DNA of 22,096 nucleotides from Klebsormidium nitens. Lineage: Eukaryota; Streptophyta; Klebsormidiophyceae; Klebsormidiales; Klebsormidiaceae. Below are positions 1-10,500 of the stretch, one piece after another. Position numbers and translations under genes: made by a program. The notes beneath the pieces were generated by a model that did not search any database, was not told where the DNA came from, and was given only the letters and a program-made list of their open reading frames with translations. The first letter of the stretch is position 1, and each line of letters opens with the position of its first letter. The stretch is taken from positions 1 to 22,096 of the forward strand of contig DF237899.1 of the NCBI GenBank assembly GCA_000708835.1. The letters are read 5' to 3'.

Positions 1-511
1 GGAGAATTCGCAAATCTATTTCGCATGTTGCGTTGTCATCACAGTGGCCGTCGACAGTCGCAAATCGGACGGCTGGACGATAGGCCTTCCACACTCCAAA
101 AAATATCTTGACGTCAGCGGTACAAAGATCCGCGCGTCCGGCAATGAAAGTTGACATGTGCGCCTCTTGAACTTCAGCGGCCCAACGTTGGAAAGAAAGT
201 GGAGTGCACTGACTGATGTCAATGCTGCAGCTCAATGCGCGCCGTCTGCCATGCCACTGCCGAGTCTTCCTCGCCAGTGTAGGAATCATCTCCAAATTCT
301 CTTTGAGATTCTAATGAGCTGTCGCAAATCGCACCTAATGGCGGCTTGCACATCCTGTGGGAAATGGAGGACGCCAGTCTCGCTTGGTTTGTGTTAGGTG
401 TCTGTAAATATACGAGGCTAGGGCTTACACGACGGCTAGGTCTGGCAAATTGGTACGAAGACCGGTTTTCGGGGTTTTGGTGAGCCGTTTTGAAACTCGT
501 GGGGAGCTGAA
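1..511. other. Upstream spacer and putative 5' leader of the first gene
   Basis: No gene can be supported here. The short open frames on both strands lack splice sites or recognisable protein character. The stretch most likely holds the promoter and 5' untranslated leader of the four-exon gene that starts at 512. A TATA-like word lies about 100 bases before the start codon. Confidence 0.4.
405..412 (+). promoter_or_regulatory. Possible TATA-like element
   Basis: The word TAAATATA lies 100 bases upstream of the ATG at 512. This would fit a TATA box with a leader of about 70 bases. It is a short AT-rich word that also occurs by chance, so only its position supports it. Confidence 0.25.
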
Positions 512-3500
512 ATGTCAAGCTTGTTTCCAGCATATCAGGGCGATCAAGCGCTGGGCATCCTCTCCCTCCCCCCTGGAGCAAGACCTCATGACGCCGTCGT
601 CGTAGCGGCTCAAAAGGCGGTGCAGGCGGCTGCCGAAGCCGCTGCCGCCGCCCAAAAGGCCGCGGCCGCTGCGGCCGCTGCAGTTGCTGCGAGGGGGTAT
701 GACTACGCGGGGCATCCTGGGGCACCTCGCTACCTGCGGGCGCCGCCGCATGTGGAACATGAGTACAGTGTTGCGAGGGGGGGGCAGAATGAGCTGGTGC
801 AGCATGGGGGGTACATGTGGGGCCGCGCTCCCATGGACGCCTTGGGGAGGCAGGTGCCTGCGGGGGCGGCTGTTTGGGCAAGGTTTGATATGATGTATGC
901 GCCGTATGCTGTGCGGAATTCGCAGAGTAAGTGCCCCCTGCCGGCCCCGGTGTCAAACCATGGGGGGAATTACTCGGCGGCGTCGTACATGACGGGGACG
1001 ACCTCTCAGTGGAGCCAGGAGGAGCACTCAGACTATCTGAACAAGATGGAGGCGAGGTTTGTGGAGGGCCTCCTCTGCAGCAGGTGAGTGGCATATGCGC
1101 AGTTCGTTGTTGCACACCCTTGCTGCTCCTTCAAGCTTTAGTTGGTTAGGAGTTGTTAACCCAGCAGGTTGACAATAACCTAGCTGCTGGAACCAGCATA
1201 CAGTATCATAAGTCAGACATGTGCGCCAGAGCATGCAGCAGGCAGTCTTGTCAAGGATGGATGTAAATGCAAGAAAGGGTGCATGGTTAATGTACACAAC
1301 AATGGGAACGTGCGTCAAACATTCAGGGTTTGATCGCAACGTGAGGGACTTCGAGATGATCTTGCTAGTGTGTCTGCCTACTCTAGAGTCTAGCAACCTG
1401 TTTTTTCCAGCCTTTCTAAGGAGGAGAAGAGTTGCAAAGTGTTAGTTATACATCGTGTTAGTTATGCATCGTGGAAACAAGAAGCACCAAGATATTCTAT
1501 TCCATTTTCATGGTGTACAAGACGTGGGAGCACATTTAAATTGTACTTGCATTTTGTGCAAGGTCCCTCTCTTGATCTAGCGGAAGTGCACAGTTCGGAT
1601 CACTCCAGATCACTCCGACTGATTCTATGAGCCAAGGCTTGTAACAGCAAGCACGACAGTTGCAGCGTGCACTGCCCGGAAGCACGTGCAATGCATCAAC
1701 AAGCATCTATAAGCTATCCTGTCGGAAAAAACCCTCTGCAACACATGCTGCTGAGCCTTGTCATGTTCAGAAATTGCTAGTCCTGTAATGACCGCCAAAT
1801 GTGCATCAGGTGCTGAACATCTCTGATGAATGTGCAGGTTGCAGGGCCAGAGTCAGGGCCGCTCCCAGGTCCAAGTGGAGGAACTAGACATGGCAAGCGT
1901 GGACAGCCAGTGCTCGTCGCCTGGCATCCACAGGGTTCCCGAGATGAAGGGCCTGCGGCGGGGTGCTCCCAGCAACGAGAGCAACTTCCGCAGTAGAGCC
2001 AAGGCGGCAGTGTCTGAGCAGTCTCGGGGGATGCCGAATCCCAAGGGGGAGAGGGAAGAGGGGCCAACGACGTCAAGGAGCCATTCCAAGCGGCCGAAGG
2101 ACGAGCCTGAGGAGAGCAGGAGCAGGAAGCGGGTGAAGACAGAGTTTGAGGCAGAGTCCAGAGCGGCGCATGGCGCCTCGCCCCGGAGCCTGGAAGAGGA
2201 GCCGTGGCGGCGGCAGCCAGTTTCAGCTAAACAGGAGCCCAAGGCAGAGGAGACGGCGATGCGGTCCCCTTCAACATCAGCGCACTTGCATCCAGAGTCT
2301 CCCAAGGAGATTGACTTTTTTGCCAAGGGGGGGGCGGGCGGGCCGAGCTCACTGCCTGCCTTGGCTAGCCCCCGCTCGGAGGCGGAGGGCGCCGGAGAGG
2401 GGCCAGGAACCGAGCGCACCCGGCAGTTCTTGGCAGGGTTTCCGGGCTTTGTGGGGGGCCCGCTGGGAGGAGGACCAAAGCGAGCGGCGGAGTGGTGGGG
2501 GGTGGGAGCGCGGGGGGGTGCTGCTCAAGGAGAAGGCACCCCCCAGCAGCCCTCAATGTCTTTGCAGGGGGGTGCAGAAGGGGCTAAAAGGACACCCCCC
2601 CGGAGGAAGGGGGAGCGGCAGCCGTTTGATCTGAACAAGCTGGCCGAAGAGCAGATGCGGTCTGGGAGCAAGGACCCAAGCGGCGGGAAGGACGGGGTGC
2701 GGTCGCGCTGGCAAAAGGTGCGGTCACAAGAGGCGGATAAGAGCACCAACGGGAACTTGTTGCAGTTGGGGACGGGGTCCGAGCGGAAGGGAGGGTATAT
2801 CGCTCTGCCGCTTGGTGAGGGGGGGCCTGAGCATGCCTTGCGGCAGGTGCGCAAGCGCCGACGCGAGGAGAGCTTTGAGAGTCCGCCGCAGCACAAGAGC
2901 GGGGCTGAAGCTCTGGATGAGAAGCCAGGGGAAACTGCTGATCTGCCTAGGGTTGCCAGAGAAGGCCCGATGAGAGTGAGCACGACAGAACGGTCTGCGG
3001 CACCCCCCCTTGAGCCTCCGCCAGAGGAACCCCCCCAGCAGGTTTTAACAACGGCGCCCGCACCTAAAAGCCCCCGGCCTTCTGGCCCCCCAATTCCTTC
3101 AGGGGGGCAGGAAGAAGTTGCGTCTGCACCCGAGCTCGACCCCCCTGGGTTGAGGAGAAATCGTTCTGGGACCCCCCAGTCGAACGCGCAGAGAGATGCG
3201 GCGACAGCAGCGGCTATTTGGTATCAGCGATGGCAGTCTGCGGTGCATCATGAGCGAGCGAATCAGGATTTGGGGGGGGCTAGTCCGAGGGCTGCGAGGG
3301 TCTACCGGCCACTCGCACAGGGCGCCCTTAGAAATGGCTCCGCCGAGCGGGCCTGGACTGCGCAGGTGGATCTGCTCACGGCTGATTCAGACGCACGTCA
3401 TGCAGCGGCTGCAAACGCTGAGGAGGTAGACGGTATGGATTGTGACGGAAATGCAGACGGTGTTGAAGGTGAGAGGGGCGTCCGGACTGCGGCAGGGGTT

Positions 3501-5793
3501 GGACATGCAGAGGGGGCGCGAGATGCCGAGGTGTTCCCAGATGTGGAGGGCGTTAGGGGCATCCAAAGTGCAGAGGAAACGGCTCAGGTGCCGCAATTTG
3601 TGGGGGCTGCTGCGACGCACGGAGTGGCGGAGGGGGTCTGCACGGTGCCTGATAAGAAGGAGGTCGCTTTGGGCTCGGTAGAAGAGGATATGGATGTGGC
3701 AGGGGGGCTTCCACGGGCGGAAAGGAAGCGAGGTGACGGGTTGGGAACGGAGACTGATTCAGGGCAGTTCTCAGCACGGGGTGGGGGGGCGATTGACGGG
3801 GCAAACATGGGGGGGGCTGCGAGCGCAAGCGGGAGTGCGAGCGCGACCGCGCCGTCTAAGTACAGCTTGGAGCCGATTAATGCTTGGAAGGCCAGGTGGC
3901 AGCCTGCGGCAGAGGCCCGAATGGATTCCGGCCCGAGGTTGTCAAGTGGGAGTGAGGCGGAGCAAGCAATCTCGCAAGCAAGGGCAGCAATGATGATGGC
4001 CGCGCAGGACTCGGCAGCAGGTGCGCCGTCACCATCTAGACTCGAACCCTTGGGTTCCGTTGTTGAAAAAGTGCTTGCGCAATCAGCGTGGATCTTGTCC
4101 GCTCATCTTCCATAAGGTGTCTGTGCCATAGCCGGATTGACAACGTCTTGCTGGTGGCTCTGTTGGATGCATTTGTTTATGTTGCTTTCCATTATTGCAA
4201 AGAGAAGCGGTCCTTGTGCTAGTATTGATCAGGCTCTGCAAAACAATCGGCTCTGTCGATTCATGCACGCGCGCCGCTTTTAGATATTCGGGACATACTT
4301 CTTGGATGTTTGAGTAGGTCGGCGAGCTGCTCAACGGGTCCACTATCGCACTACATCGACATAAGCAGTACTGATTCTGGGGGGTTGCCATTGTAAAGCT
4401 CGAAGTTTCCTGAGTGCAGATGTCGCCTTTGAAAGCTGCAGAAGAAAAGTTTCACTCTTCGGGATTCCCTCTTCGTTAAGTTGCCTCATCCTCGTTCGTG
4501 GATGTCGTGGATGTCGTTGTTCAACAACTTCGGAAACTGTAAGCTTCAGCACAACAAAAGAAACTTTGGCAGGCAACGCTTGCGGGTGATAAGCAGAGTC
4601 TTGAAACGCATATTTTCCTCAACCCAGGTTTGCAAAGGTACCATCACCTGGCACAGCTGTTGCATCATCAGACTGGAGGAGCAGATGCGCCAAGTCGACC
4701 CCCCAAGCACCGAAAGCGGTCTCGTGCGCACTCTCAACCCCCCATTCCTCGTGGGGAGCCTGAAGACCCGGCACAGGTAAGAAGGGGTTCACGTCAGCTC
4801 AGACGCCTGAGCTGGTTTGGTGTGAATCCGGCCTACGCATTAATCTTGACGTGATCGTCCTTGCTTTAAAGGAGAATCTCGCGAGTTTAGTTATCTTCAA
4901 GCAAGCTGCCAATTATTCTGTGTGTCGACGAGAGGGTAAGTTGCTGTATCGTAAAATGCAACGTTTGTTTTCGCGGGGCTAAGTGCACATCATTGCTCGC
5001 TTCATCACCTTCAGGCGCTTGACTTTCCGGTCAGAAGATGACGGTGGAACGGTCAAACGCGTTCGCTTGTCTTCGCCTCAATTTTCCAAACGATTGCTGT
5101 ATGATGCCGAGTGCGGCGTTCGTACGTCCAATTGCTTTACCAATCTCTTGTGCCTGGTCGGTAGGTCCGCAAAGTAAACTATTCGATACGTCCCCTTGCA
5201 AGAGGTGTATGGACTTCCGTCTCAATCTACGGCCGTCCGAAGTCTCTTTTGACTATCTGCAGGCTGCTCTTTCAACCCAGCCGGCCACCAGCCCCTTCCG
5301 GGCCCGCGCTCTCTCGCCGATGTCATCACCACCTCCGCGTCCCGCGTCCGCACTTGCCGAAGCTGCACCGGTCTGGTTTCCCACCGGCCCTCGAGAAGCC
5401 AGCGGGGAGTCTGGCGTTGGGCGCCCGGTAGACACCAACCGGGCACTTATCCAGCCAGGACCGGGGTCGGGACTTGGTCTGGGCCGCTCGGTGGATGCCA
5501 ACCGGGCACTTGATCGGCTGGGAAGCGGGTTGGAAGTCGGGCTGGGCCGCTCGGTGGAACCGAACCGGGCGCTCGATCTGCTGGGAAGGATGGGGTCGGG
5601 GAGCCAGCTCGGGGGTGGCCCGTCGGCGGGCTCCAAGGCGAGTCAAGAGGCGACGAATCTGGCGCTTGCTGCGCCGGAGGCTGCGCTGCAGGAGTTCATC
5701 TGGACGAACGAACGGGAGAGGAGGAAGCAAGCTACGCCGAAGCTGTGGAAGTGGGACTTGGGGTCAAAGCGGCGCAGAGACGAGAAGCCGTGA
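512..5793 (+). CDS. Four-exon gene for a large low-complexity, probably nuclear protein of unknown function
   Basis: The exons are 512-1083, 1838-4020, 4628-4776 and 5263-5793. The three introns are phase 2, 1 and 0 and together keep one frame of 1,144 codons plus stop. The donors are GTGAGT, GTGCGC (weak) and GTAAGA. The protein begins with an alanine-rich helical stretch (about residues 31-60). It then has a long disordered region rich in Gly, Pro, Glu, Arg and Ser, with basic clusters resembling nuclear localisation signals (KRPK and RKRVK at about residues 275-291, more in exon 3, KRRR near the C-terminus). A W-x-x-R-W motif occurs at residues 652-656 and 874-878. Exon 4 carries three tandem 21-residue repeats. 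I do not recognise the family; a nuclear role is inferred from composition only. Alternatively exon 2 could read on to a stop at 4113-4115, and 4628-5793 would be separate, but the exact phase match favours one gene. Confidence 0.7.
1084..1837 (+). other. Intron 1 of the first gene
   Basis: The intron starts GTGAGT after CAG and ends TGTGCAG. It is phase 2: the codon AG|G is split across the junction and restores arginine followed by Leu-Gln. The alternative acceptor seven bases downstream (CAG at 1842-1844) would break the frame. Short open frames inside the intron show no protein character. Confidence 0.8.
5413..5601 (+). repeat. Three tandem 63-bp coding repeats (21-residue units)
   Basis: Units start at 5413, 5476 and 5539, exactly 63 bases apart and in frame. 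Each encodes a variant of G-x-G-R-x-V-x-x-N-R-A-L followed by a Gly/Leu-rich tail. The G-R-(S/P)-V and N-R-A-L cores are the most constant parts. Units 2 and 3 are closest to each other, and unit 1 is more diverged. This suggests a short peptide unit expanded by duplication within the last exon and then kept under protein-level constraint. Confidence 0.85.
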
Positions 5794-7513
5794 GATGGTT
5801 GTTGGGAGTTGTTGCGACATTGACTTAAAAATAGAGAAATGCTGAGTTGAGCTGTCAAAAAAAAAATCGTGATCCTGTGCAATGGTGGTAATCACATTGA
5901 CGTCAGGACGGGTTCTTACAGATTGAGTACCCATTTGGCACCCGGCGCGATTGCGGGGCCCTACTGAATAGGGGTAATGAGAGGTCACATATTGGTATTT
6001 GGGTATAATCAACAATTTTTGCTCACATAAGCGGAGGTTCTACGAGAGATTGGTGTACAGTAACTCAAGTTGAGCACTCAGCCTAGCACACTCCACCCTG
6101 ACAGTGAAAGTTGCGTCAATTACTGTATACATGTCACGCTCTATCTGTAGTTTCTCAGGGCTGCTTGCGCGCAACTTCTACTTCTGCTGCCTGTTAAATC
6201 CGTTCAACAGTTCCATTTCGTTCTTATCCAAATGCGTTTGATTTGGCTTGCTTGCAAGGCAGAAGTAAAGTGCATTCATCATTGATTCATTGAAACACGT
6301 ACATAGATAGAAGTGCATTGTCATGTGTGGTGCAACACGTGCATCATGCACAACTTGTGTTGTCACATGCTGAGTGCTTGCTAAACATGTGACTTAAAGC
6401 AAGCCTGGCCCCGCTAGCTGAATAATCTACGATCATATGAGTTTATACGCCTTCTTGAATATAACGATATGTAAAGCGGATTCTTGCTCATATAAAGCAT
6501 TGTCTTACATTTGCATCAACGGTGCAGTATGAACGAACGCGCAAATTGCAGAACTTTTTCGAGTCATTGAAATGCCGCAGAAGATCTCTGCAGCTAGATA
6601 TATGCATTTGTGAAGCTGCCGCAGCCACAACCTGCAGAGAGTTACGCACTTCCCGCTCAGCTCGGAGTCCCTGAATTCTTTCTGTGCGCTTGAGGGAATG
6701 TCTGCGCTTCACTATTCGAAAAGCCTCTAGTTTTTTGACTCTGTCTCATCACGCCAGGATCCTTTCCGATCTAGCTTTGCAGCAGCTTGTCAATCCGAAG
6801 CACGTTGGCTGAAAGTTGCGAATAAAACTTTGCCAATTTGAAGGAGGCGGTGGCCTTAAAAAGGAAGCGATTCACTAAGCGAGGCTGCCTTGAGACCATG
6901 ACTTGGGAAGTGAAAAGTAGCTTGTGCATGGCGCCACGCATCGTCAAAGCACAGGCGCAGCTCTTGTCGTACTCATGCCGATTTGCTGGTGCTGGTTCGC
7001 ATTTGGTGCTTCGAAGATCCGTCAATGACCTGCGCAAAAATCAACGAATGACGTGGCCCATGCCGCTGGCATGCAAGTTCTCCTGCCGTCACAAAAACTG
7101 TCGTATCGTCAGAAGGCTTGTAACGTCAGCTCGTCTGGGAGAGCTCCAACCAATGCTCTAGCTTCCTTTTCTGCCAAGTGAAGGTGCCTGAAATTTGAAA
7201 GCTACTGAAGACCGTGCTCCTCTCGATTTTCATCGCCCCTTCCTACGCTGTGAAGCTATGAAATTGGCACGCAAGCTTGCAGATCGAAACCCGTCCTTTA
7301 CGAAATTCAAGGTGAGACAGAATTCGGTTGATAGGCGGACCCTCGAATCGTATCAGAAAGGACCACTTCAGAAGAAGACAGAGGAGGATTCCCGCTTGTA
7401 AAGGTAGTAATACGAGGAGGACAAACCCCATTCCAAGTAGAAAAAGCAGGGGGGGAGGCTCCCGCCTTTTGCATGCAGCGTCATTCTTCTGGATAGATTG
7501 AAGGACCCGGAAG
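5794..7513. other. Intergenic spacer, no supported gene
   Basis: This 1.7-kb stretch separates two same-strand genes. It holds only short open frames, several lacking an ATG. A plus-strand frame ending at a GTGAGA donor-like site (7312) and a minus-strand frame at 6771-7037 look faintly protein-like but have no support. The 3' end of the first gene and the promoter and leader of the membrane-protein gene should lie here. I see no clear TATA box and no repeats. Confidence 0.5.
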
Positions 7514-10500
7514 ATGGCGACCGCTCAGCTTGCGCGTCCGGCTCTGAGGGCGCCGCCAAGTGCGTCAAGCGCTTTGTGCGCGCTGAACGGAGGCGCGAGT
7601 GTGACCACGCGGCCGGCTCCCACGTTGCGCGCGCACAACCTCAAGGCCAGCGGAGAGGCGCATGCAGAGAGCCTGGCGTCTTTCAGGCGGTTTTCTCTGT
7701 CCATTTGTCGGACGCAGGGGGGTCTGTATACCAGCAAAAAGAGGGAGAGGGGATGGCGGCACAGGGGAGGGAGCATGCTTGTGCGGGCGATCAATGGAGG
7801 AGGTTCAGACGCTGTGGTGCTCCCCAACGTAAGAATTTCGCTTCTGACGTCACGTACAACCGCTAAGAAGTGCTGCTCGGGATTGGCTTAGATTGGTGCA
7901 TGAACGCTTAGGATAGGTATCATGCGCTTGCGTGGGCCTTTGAAAACGGGAAATTGAGTCCAAGTGATTTTTCAAGTCATTGCTAGATTGGCGTGAAATA
8001 ATGATCTTTCAAGTTGACAAAATCAGCGAAGCGTATATACCGAAATCAGCCTCTCTTAGGAAGATGCGACCAGAACGCAATCAATAAAACCCGAGAGGGT
8101 TGTCTTTTGAGCATGTTTGTTCGAACCAGGCTTTCTCGATTGCGCCGGCGAGTTTCGCCACTAGCAAGATCTATTTTCATGATCAGTCAGCCTCTATTCC
8201 AAGAGAAAAATGAACACGAGGCAATTAAGGTTTGCTCCGTTTTGCAGGAGCCGCTCGATGTCGATGCAAGTAAGTGCACTCTTCCGTCTTTGAGTGATGG
8301 TCCTTGCCATTGATCTGAGAGCTACATGAATCAGTAGATGCTGCTTTTTTTTAAAACTAAGAAGTACGTTTTCCGCATCTGGACTTTGAAGTTGCGCGTA
8401 CAACTAATCTTACCGTTTAAGAAGAGATTCTTCTCAGTAAAGGAACGGAAAGATCTTTCTGCTCCGACTACGTTGCTTCACTCTGCACAGGTTAAACTCC
8501 GATTGATTTGTATTCTGTTCGAAGAGCTCGATTATCCTTTGGCGTTTCGGCTCACCGTCTGTCGTTCCGCTGACACACTTCCGTTCCGTTGTGAACGACA
8601 GTGCCGGACCCCGAGAAGGTCAAGCGGTCGGTGATTCCTCCCGTGCTCATCGGTCTGACCACTGCCCTGTACTCCTACCCCACCATTATCCCCTGGGCGC
8701 GCTCGCACCTCGCGGTCATCCGCGCGAGCGGCTGGGCGGTGAGCAGAGTTGTCGGGATTTGGGGTTTAGGGTTTCTGCTTGCTTCGCAATCGGTCGCGCC
8801 ATCAGCTGCGCCGCCAGCTGTTTGTGCTTCATCAGACTATACTTTGAGACGGAGGATCTGCTGAGCTCCTGCGACTCCAGGAAAATTCATGTTGCTGATG
8901 GACAAGGGCAGGTAACTCGAGCTTCGACACTGATAGCTCTCCACGGGGAAGATACAAGAGTCTAAGATCGCTGATATATACGGGTGAAGAAAGTAAGTCC
9001 GAATCCAATGCTTTTTTGGAAGCTCTACGAATCATCCCCGATCAAGGATACCGGGGTCCATTTAATCTCGCAAATCCGCAAGTCGCGTTGCATTCTGATC
9101 TCAGGACGCTTGAACGTGACTGCTTCCAGAAATCAAGAGACCGTCTGATCATGTGAAAGCTTGCCCTCTTCGTTGAAGCGCGCAAAACGTTTTCGAAGAA
9201 GGATTTCCCCAATCGTTCTGAAAAGGATACACTATCCTTCATCGCGCATTTTCATTCCTTTGCGGAACCAATTTTCCCTTTCTCATTCTTCCCTCCCACA
9301 CAGCCCGTTCACGTGGGCATCCGCACGGTGGACACGTGGCTCGCCCTCCTCGTCGCGTTCTTCGAGGACGCGGCCGCGTACGATTGGGGCGCGCTCGCGC
9401 TCTTCTACTCTTCCGCGCTCCTCCTCTCGTGGGCGCTCGCGGCCGCGGTCGAGTCCGCACGCTTGGACGCCGCGCGCGCGCGCCTGGTGCGGTACTTTTC
9501 CGCGTTCGCGCCCATCGCCATGTTCCTGGGGCCCGGGGTGCTCGTCCCGATCAGCTGGGTCGCTCCGTACCTTACGATTCCCGGAAATACGGTGAGCTTA
9601 CATGTTGGCGGGCTTTGAGATCTGAGAGCTGGCTCAGGTGACGTGAAAAGAACGGTGCCAACCTGTTCTTTCACTTTATCGCTTGTCTCACTCTTTTCTA
9701 CATCATATTCTCCATATTTTGGAGATGTTGGAAGGGGCTTGAGGTGCAATTGTATTACATTCGTCTTCGGGGTCTGAGTGTGTGTTTGCTTCACGTGCCG
9801 GTGCCGCTCAGTGGATTGATTTATCTACTTGAGTGCAAAGGCAACTGCCGTTTCTAGAACACTGCACCGTCATTAAAGCTTGTTCCGCTACAGGAAGCCT
9901 TTCTCGACCTGTACTGTCTTGTAGCCAGATTAACACCGCAGCTTTTACAGCAGTTGCACCAAACCTGTCCACGTGCACGGTAACGTTCTAAGCGCCGTGC
10001 ACGGTATCATCGCTCCGTTCCGGTACACGGTATCGAATGTTGAAACCGGGCCCCGGTTTTCCTTGACGGCCCGTCGCTTCAAATCGGTACCGGGCCCCTT
10101 CTCCTGTCCAGGCACAGAAAGCGGTAGGCGGATACCGTGCACCGAAACCGAGCGACAACAACGTGCCCGGCGGTCAAACCTTTACGTGCATTCGGACAGG
10201 TTTCATGAAAATTGCTGTAATCACGCCCCTCCTCTTGCAGACGTCCGGCGACTGCCTCCCGACGCGCCTCGCGCTCGCGAAGACGGTCCCGACCGCGGTC
10301 GTGCGCGCGCTCAACTTCGCGATCCTGCTCTCCTCCGCCGTCTACTTCGTCACCCGCTTCCAAACCCTAAACCCCCTGCTGCTGCTCGGCCTGCCGCTCC
10401 TCTGGCAGCTCGCGGCCGCGCCGCCCGCGCCCTGGCTCGGGGTTTTAGACGCCCCGGTGATCGGGCACCGGGCGGCGGAGCACATCCACAGCTTCGCGGC

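Noticed and set aside
219-1115. 298-residue minus-strand open frame
   Set aside because: It lies antisense to the alanine-rich first exon. Its Pro/His/Arg-rich product is a typical shadow of GC-rich coding DNA, and it has no motifs.
4016-4115. End of the first gene at the TAA 4113-4115
   Set aside because: Kept only as an alternative. The split codon at 4020/4628 and the phase 0 join at 4776/5263 give one continuous frame into strongly coding-like, repeat-bearing sequence.
6771-7037. Minus-strand open frame of 88 residues with a helical, basic C-terminus
   Set aside because: There are no splice partners, no family motif and no promoter context. The length is within chance for this region.
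7195-7401. Possible exon ending at a GTGAGA donor-like site (7312)
   Set aside because: The frame has no ATG at its start and no supported acceptor upstream, and it is not needed by the membrane-protein gene model.
8119-8127. GTTCGAACC resembling a tRNA T-loop
   Set aside because: No acceptor stem, D arm or anticodon arm can be built around it.
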